Of a stretch of 64,000 nt of DNA, positions 58,385 through 64,000 are shown in pieces; within the stretch, counting starts at the first letter, position 1, and each line of letters starts with the position of its first letter. The stretch spans positions 1 to 64,000 of the forward strand of contig NZ_AZEY01000020.1 in assembly GCF_001434255.1 (NCBI RefSeq). Reading direction: 5' to 3'. Origin of the DNA: Lentilactobacillus diolivorans DSM 14421 (GTDB lineage Bacteria > Bacillota > Bacilli > Lactobacillales > Lactobacillaceae). Under the pieces are notes generated by a model. It saw only the letters and a program-made list of their open reading frames with translations. It had not been told where the DNA came from and did no database searches. A program made the translations under genes and the position numbers.

Positions 58385-59473
58385 CTAATGAAACAAATCG
58401 AGAATAATATTTTCATAAGTTAAATCAGCCAAATTGGTGATTGTAATCCCAAGCAATCTAACTCCTACAGATATATCAGGCATCTGAGCTAATAAGTCAC
58501 TGGCCATTGCAAAATAATCTGCCGCATTATTGGTTAAAAAATTATCTGAGGTTACCCGTTTGGTAAACGTTGAAAAGTCTTTATAGCGAATCTTTAGAAC
58601 AAGTGTTTTACCATGCTTCTTTTTCTCGTCCATTGTTTGCGCAACCATCTCGGCAATTCGTTGTAGTTGGCTGTCAATTGCCGTTTGATTATCGATTGCC
58701 GGTCCAAATGTCCGTTCCTTTCCAATCGACTTTCGTTCCCGCAGGTATTCTACTGGGCGTGGATCAATTCCTCTGGCACGCTCGTATAAGACATAGCCAA
58801 ATTTACCAAAGTGTTTAATAAGATCCATCTGCGACCACTGTAACAAGTCGGCACCGTTAGAAATCTGAAGAGCCTGCATTTTTGGTGCAGTCTTTTTACC
58901 AACACCACGGAAACGTTCAATTGGCAATTTTTTTAAAAATTCGATAGCATCTCGCTGATCAATAATTGTTAATCCAACCGGCTTTGCATAGTCGGATGCC
59001 TCTTTAGCTAAAAACTTGTTATAAGACACACCGACCGAACAAGTTAAATGTGTTTGATCCCAAATTTCTGATTGAATCATCCTAGCCACTTGAATTGAAT
59101 CAAAAATTTTTAGCTTATTATGAGTAATATCCAAATACGCTTCATCCAGTGCGACTGACTCAATCACGTCCGTATACTCGCGAAAAATATCGTGAATTTG
59201 TTTCGATACTGCGCGATAAAGATCAAACCCCGAGAAGCGAAAAACTGCCTGTGGGCATAATTCCAGAGCTTTTTGCGAACTCATTGCTGAATGAACACCA
59301 AACCGACGAGCGTGATAGTTTGCAGTCGCCACAACTCCTCGGCCACCAGTTCGACGCGGATCCTTAGCGACAATCAGCGGTTTAGTTTTTAACGACGGAT
59401 CCTTACGTTCTTCAATCGAAGCATAAAAAGCATCCATATCAACATGAATAATTTTTCTTTTAATTGCATCCAT
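58385..59473 (-). CDS. dinB: DNA polymerase IV
   Basis: A Y-family translesion polymerase. The 362-aa protein has the catalytic [15 protein letters not shown] (Asp) and [12 protein letters not shown] (Asp-Glu) sites, and the little finger domain. Start at ATG 59473, with a weak ribosome-binding site. A LexA-type box (59500-59513) lies 27 bp upstream, so SOS control is likely. A terminator separates it from yajC. Confidence 0.95.
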   Translation of the reverse strand: MDAIKRKIIHVDMDAFYASIEERKDPSLKTKPLIVAKDPRRTGGRGVVATANYHARRFGVHSAMSSQKALELCPQAVFRFSGFDLYRAVSKQIHDIFREYTDVIESVALDEAYLDITHNKLKIFDSIQVARMIQSEIWDQTHLTCSVGVSYNKFLAKEASDYAKPVGLTIIDQRDAIEFLKKLPIERFRGVGKKTAPKMQALQISNGADLLQWSQMDLIKHFGKFGYVLYERARGIDPRPVEYLRERKSIGKERTFGPAIDNQTAIDSQLQRIAEMVAQTMDEKKKHGKTLVLKIRYKDFSTFTKRVTSDNFLTNNAADYFAMASDLLAQMPDISVGVRLLGITITNLADLTYENIILDLFH

Positions 59474-59499
59474 GGTTATCAACTCTCACATTCCGTTTA

Positions 59500-59513
59500 C
59501 AAACGTACGTTCT
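59500..59513. promoter_or_regulatory. LexA operator upstream of dinB
   Basis: Read on the minus strand, AGAACGTACGTTTG matches CGAACRNRYGTTYG at 13 of 14 positions (first base differs). It sits 27 bp before the dinB ATG. Confidence 0.75.
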
Positions 59514-59523
59514 TGTTGGCGGT

Positions 59524-59570
59524 AAAAAAATGGTTGGGACAAAACAAATTGTTCTGTTTCCAACCAGATC
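59524..59570 (-). terminator. Terminator between yajC and dinB
   Basis: The minus-strand GGTTGGAAACAGAAC arm pairs with TGTTTTGTCCCAACC, followed by seven T. A member of the GGGACAAAA terminator family. Confidence 0.85.
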
Positions 59571-59584
59571 GTTGTTGCACTCAA

Positions 59585-60013
59585 TTATTTTGCTTCAGGT
59601 TTACTGTCATCATCAGTATCAGGCTTTGAATCAGCAGCATCACTTTTAGCAGCATCACTGGACTGACTGTCAGCTGTATTCTGATGAGTTGCAGTATCAC
59701 TAGCATCAGTTTGATCATTTGCGTTAGCAGTCGCCGTAGCGGTAATGGCCGGTTGTTTAACTTGCGCAATGGCACTCAAATCAAATACCAGATAAATCCC
59801 ATCACAATCAAGGGTAACCGTCTTTTCTGCTTCGTTAATTTCATCGACCACACCATGTAACCGGCCAATTGTCACGACCTGATCACCTGGCTTAATCTTA
59901 GATAATTGATCACGACGCTTTTGCTGTTGTTTTCTCTGAGGACGAATCATCAGAAAATACATTAAAGCAAACAAAACAACGATCATTAAAATCGAGGTAT
60001 ACGAACCATTCAA
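59585..60013 (-). CDS. yajC: Preprotein translocase subunit YajC
   Basis: An accessory subunit of SecDF-YajC. The 142-aa protein has one N-terminal transmembrane helix (ILMIVVLFALMYFLMIRPQRKQQQ) and the YajC domain with PGDQVVTIGRLHGVVDEI, and then an acidic Asp/Ser/Ala/Thr-rich tail of about 50 residues. The start is TTG. Usually next to tgt and queA, as here. Confidence 0.93.
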   Translation of the reverse strand: MNGSYTSILMIVVLFALMYFLMIRPQRKQQQKRRDQLSKIKPGDQVVTIGRLHGVVDEINEAEKTVTLDCDGIYLVFDLSAIAQVKQPAITATATANANDQTDASDTATHQNTADSQSSDAAKSDAADSKPDTDDDSKPEAK

Positions 60014-60075
60014 TATTTTTCACCCACTCTTTCTAATATACATACTGTACCAAATAACTGACTAATCGTCCATAG

Positions 60076-62269
<2,194 letters not shown>

Positions 62270-62273
62270 AATT

Positions 62274-63302
62274 CTAATTCCTTTCGTCCGGCTTAGGGAC
62301 TGGATAGTTTAAATGCTTATAGCCCTTGTGAGTCACCATCCGACCCCTAGCTGTTCGCTTAATTAATCCAATCTGTAATAAATACGGTTCATACATTTCA
62401 GCAATTGTATCCGTTTCTTCTCCAATATTAGCAGCCAACGTGTTTAATCCTACAGGACCACCATCGTAATAACGAATCATCGTTTGAAGTAGCTTAGTGT
62501 CAGTATCGTCCAGCCCAAGGTCATCTACCTTTAACTTTTGAAGGGCATACCTGACAATATTCAGATCAATATTTTCTTTTTTAGCAACTTGTGCAAAATC
62601 ACGAATTCGTTTTAATAGGCGATTGGCAACTCGTGGTGTTCCTCGGGAGCGTAATGCAATCTCATGGGCACCGGATTTTAATATTGGAATTTGGAAGATG
62701 TCAGCCGTTCGTTTTACAATGCTTTCCAGATCGGCAACGTGATAATAATTCATATGTTCGACAATCCCAAACCGATCCCGTAATGGTGCAGATAGCATCC
62801 CCGCCTGGGTTGTTGCCCCAATTAAAGTAAATGGCGGTAACGGAAAGTGAATTGGGTGAGCTCCTGAACCCTGACCAACAACAATATCCACATAAAAATC
62901 TTCCATTGCCGAATACAGCATTTCTTCGACAACTTTTGGCAACCGATGAATTTCATCAATAAACAAAACATCTCCAGGCTGAAGCTCATTTAATAATGAC
63001 AACAAATCACCCGGTTTATCAATTGCCGGTCCACTGGTTGTTCGAATGTGAACGCCCATTTCATTCGCAATCACCATTGCTAATGTCGTTTTTCCAAGTC
63101 CAGGTGGGCCATATAGCAAAACATGGTCCAATGATTCTTCTCGCTGCTTAGCGGCCTTGATATAAACATTCAATTCATTTTTAACATCATCCTGACCAAT
63201 ATATTCATTAAGCATCTGAGGCCGAAGTGTTTTTTCAATATTCGATTCCTGTGAATCCTCGGTTTCTGGAGAAATCAGTCGATCGTCTTTTGAATTGGTC
63301 AA
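62274..63302 (-). CDS. ruvB: Holliday junction branch-migration helicase RuvB
   Basis: The hexameric AAA+ motor of RuvAB. The 342-aa protein has Walker [10 protein letters not shown], sensor and Walker [19 protein letters not shown] and the Arg finger RDRFG, and the C-terminal winged helix ([13 protein letters not shown]). The TTG start has GAGGAGG 9 nt upstream; 13 bp after ruvA. Confidence 0.98.
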   Translation of the reverse strand: MTNSKDDRLISPETEDSQESNIEKTLRPQMLNEYIGQDDVKNELNVYIKAAKQREESLDHVLLYGPPGLGKTTLAMVIANEMGVHIRTTSGPAIDKPGDLLSLLNELQPGDVLFIDEIHRLPKVVEEMLYSAMEDFYVDIVVGQGSGAHPIHFPLPPFTLIGATTQAGMLSAPLRDRFGIVEHMNYYHVADLESIVKRTADIFQIPILKSGAHEIALRSRGTPRVANRLLKRIRDFAQVAKKENIDLNIVRYALQKLKVDDLGLDDTDTKLLQTMIRYYDGGPVGLNTLAANIGEETDTIAEMYEPYLLQIGLIKRTARGRMVTHKGYKHLNYPVPKPDERN

Positions 63303-63315
63303 TTTTCTTACCTCC

Positions 63316-63915
63316 TCAATGCATTAATAGCTTTAGGCCTAAGCTCAAATATTGATCGGTTGATAAACCATCCTTTTGAGATAGCTCAGCTTTAATCCCA
63401 TCAATCTGTTTAGTACTATATCCTAATGCAGCAAGTGCTGAAAGTGCATCAGATAGTTCTTGAGAATTTGAATTTTGATTGGTATGACTTATTGAATCCA
63501 CCGTATTGGGTAAGATACCTTCAAATTTTCCTTGCAAGTCCAGGATAATTTGTTGCGCCGTTTTTTTACCGACTCCTGGAAATTTAGTCAGAAATTTAAC
63601 ATCCTTATTGTTAACTGCTGCTACCAAGCCATCTCGGTCGTTGCCGGCCAAAATAGCCAAGGCGCTTTTCGGCCCAATTCCGGAAACAGCAATTAATTTT
63701 TCAAAAATTTGTTTATCTTCCTGATCATAAAAGCCATAAAGTAAAATTGCCGTATCACTAACTGATTGATAAATATAAACCCGAACCTTTTTTTCAGGAT
63801 CAACCGTAAACCGATACGGATCGGCCGTATAGACTAGATAACCAACACCACCGACCAGTAACACAATGTGTGTGGGAGTGACATCGACTACATTTCCTTC
63901 TAAGAATTCAAACAT
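63316..63915 (-). CDS. ruvA: Holliday junction DNA-binding protein RuvA
   Basis: RuvA binds four-way junctions and loads RuvB. The 199-aa protein has the OB fold, two helix-hairpin-helix motifs ([14 protein letters not shown] and [13 protein letters not shown]), and the C-terminal domain that contacts RuvB. GAGGAG precedes the ATG. A LexA-like box lies 17 bp upstream. Confidence 0.97.
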   Translation of the reverse strand: MFEFLEGNVVDVTPTHIVLLVGGVGYLVYTADPYRFTVDPEKKVRVYIYQSVSDTAILLYGFYDQEDKQIFEKLIAVSGIGPKSALAILAGNDRDGLVAAVNNKDVKFLTKFPGVGKKTAQQIILDLQGKFEGILPNTVDSISHTNQNSNSQELSDALSALAALGYSTKQIDGIKAELSQKDGLSTDQYLSLGLKLLMH

Positions 63916-63932
63916 TGGCTACTCCTCTTAAC

Positions 63933-63946
63933 TAAACATATGTTTG
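63933..63946. promoter_or_regulatory. LexA-like box upstream of ruvAB
   Basis: TAAACATATGTTTG is a near-palindrome that matches the LexA consensus at 12 of 14 positions. It lies downstream of a -10 (TATGAT, 63959-63964) and TTGGTT -35 (63982-63987, 17-bp spacer) on the minus strand, so binding would block transcription. Confidence 0.6.
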
Positions 63947-64000
63947 CCAATAAATTGTATCATAACTCGCAATCCGTTCGAAACCAATTTTAAAATATTT

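Noticed and set aside
63970-63985. Second LexA half-site near the right edge
   Set aside because: Only one half (CGAAC) is present; no matching second half at the right distance.

Overview
The window is a dense, low-GC Gram-positive core-genome segment. The D-lactate dehydrogenase, mevalonate-pathway HMG-CoA synthase, Gram-positive PolC, divergent ccpA-pepQ pair, complete comG cluster, and conserved firmicute blocks (rseP-proS-polC-rimP-nusA-infB; zapA-cvpA-mutS2-trxA; ireB-ruvX-DUF1292) point to a member of the Lactobacillaceae (lactobacilli in the broad sense). I do not assign a genus. I saw no insertion sequence, prophage, CRISPR array, rRNA or tRNA.

Layout. 40-6581 (minus): rimP-nusA-ylxR-ylxQ-infB-rbfA-truB, the transcription/translation operon, with a clear promoter and a terminator-like hairpin in its leader. 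6749-19603 (minus): polC; the envelope and tRNA-charging block uppS-cdsA-rseP-proS; pyrH-frr plus an unrecognised 148-aa gene; and rpsB-tsf separated by an attenuator-like hairpin. 19837-25099: small gene sets in both orientations (HAD phosphatase, D-LDH, GIY-YIG protein and TrmN6, PlsC, YneF, YnzC), ending with lexA and a perfect LexA operator between lexA and ynzC. 25223-32659: mvaS, an 83-aa orphan, PspC, DUF1461, YutF, YutD, two metallophosphoesterases and an amino-acid permease. 32940-38954 (minus): comGA-GG followed by the YtxK-type methylase and ackA. 39292-44747: yebC; ccpA divergent from pepQ over a perfect cre; two envelope-stress-type small proteins; MscS. 44986-52890: CBS protein, YfcE phosphoesterase, rdgB, racE; yslB; trxA-mutS2-cvpA-zapA; DUF1292-ruvX-ireB. 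52999-63915 (minus): alaS under a T-box leader, a DEAD-box helicase, nrnA, dinB, yajC-tgt-queA-ruvB-ruvA. The truB end is 39 bp from the left edge. The ruvA promoter lies in the last 85 bp.

How the parts work together. Most genes serve translation (IF2, EF-Ts, S2, RRF, AlaRS, ProRS, RbfA, RimP, TruB, Tgt, QueA), DNA replication and repair (PolC, MutS2, RuvAB, RuvX, DinB, LexA) and envelope growth (UppS, CdsA, RseP, PlsC, RacE). Three LexA-type operators (lexA/ynzC, dinB, ruvAB) suggest that a local SOS regulon sits in this stretch.

I did not find a convincing undescribed multi-gene system. The most interesting items are: comGC, which appears to lack any standard start codon and probably starts at AUU; the hairpin between the rimP-nusA promoter and rimP; a dispersed family of related terminator hairpins sharing a GACAAAA-type arm; two small orphan proteins; and Asn/Ser-rich or acidic low-complexity regions in IF2, NusA, YajC and a YtxH protein.
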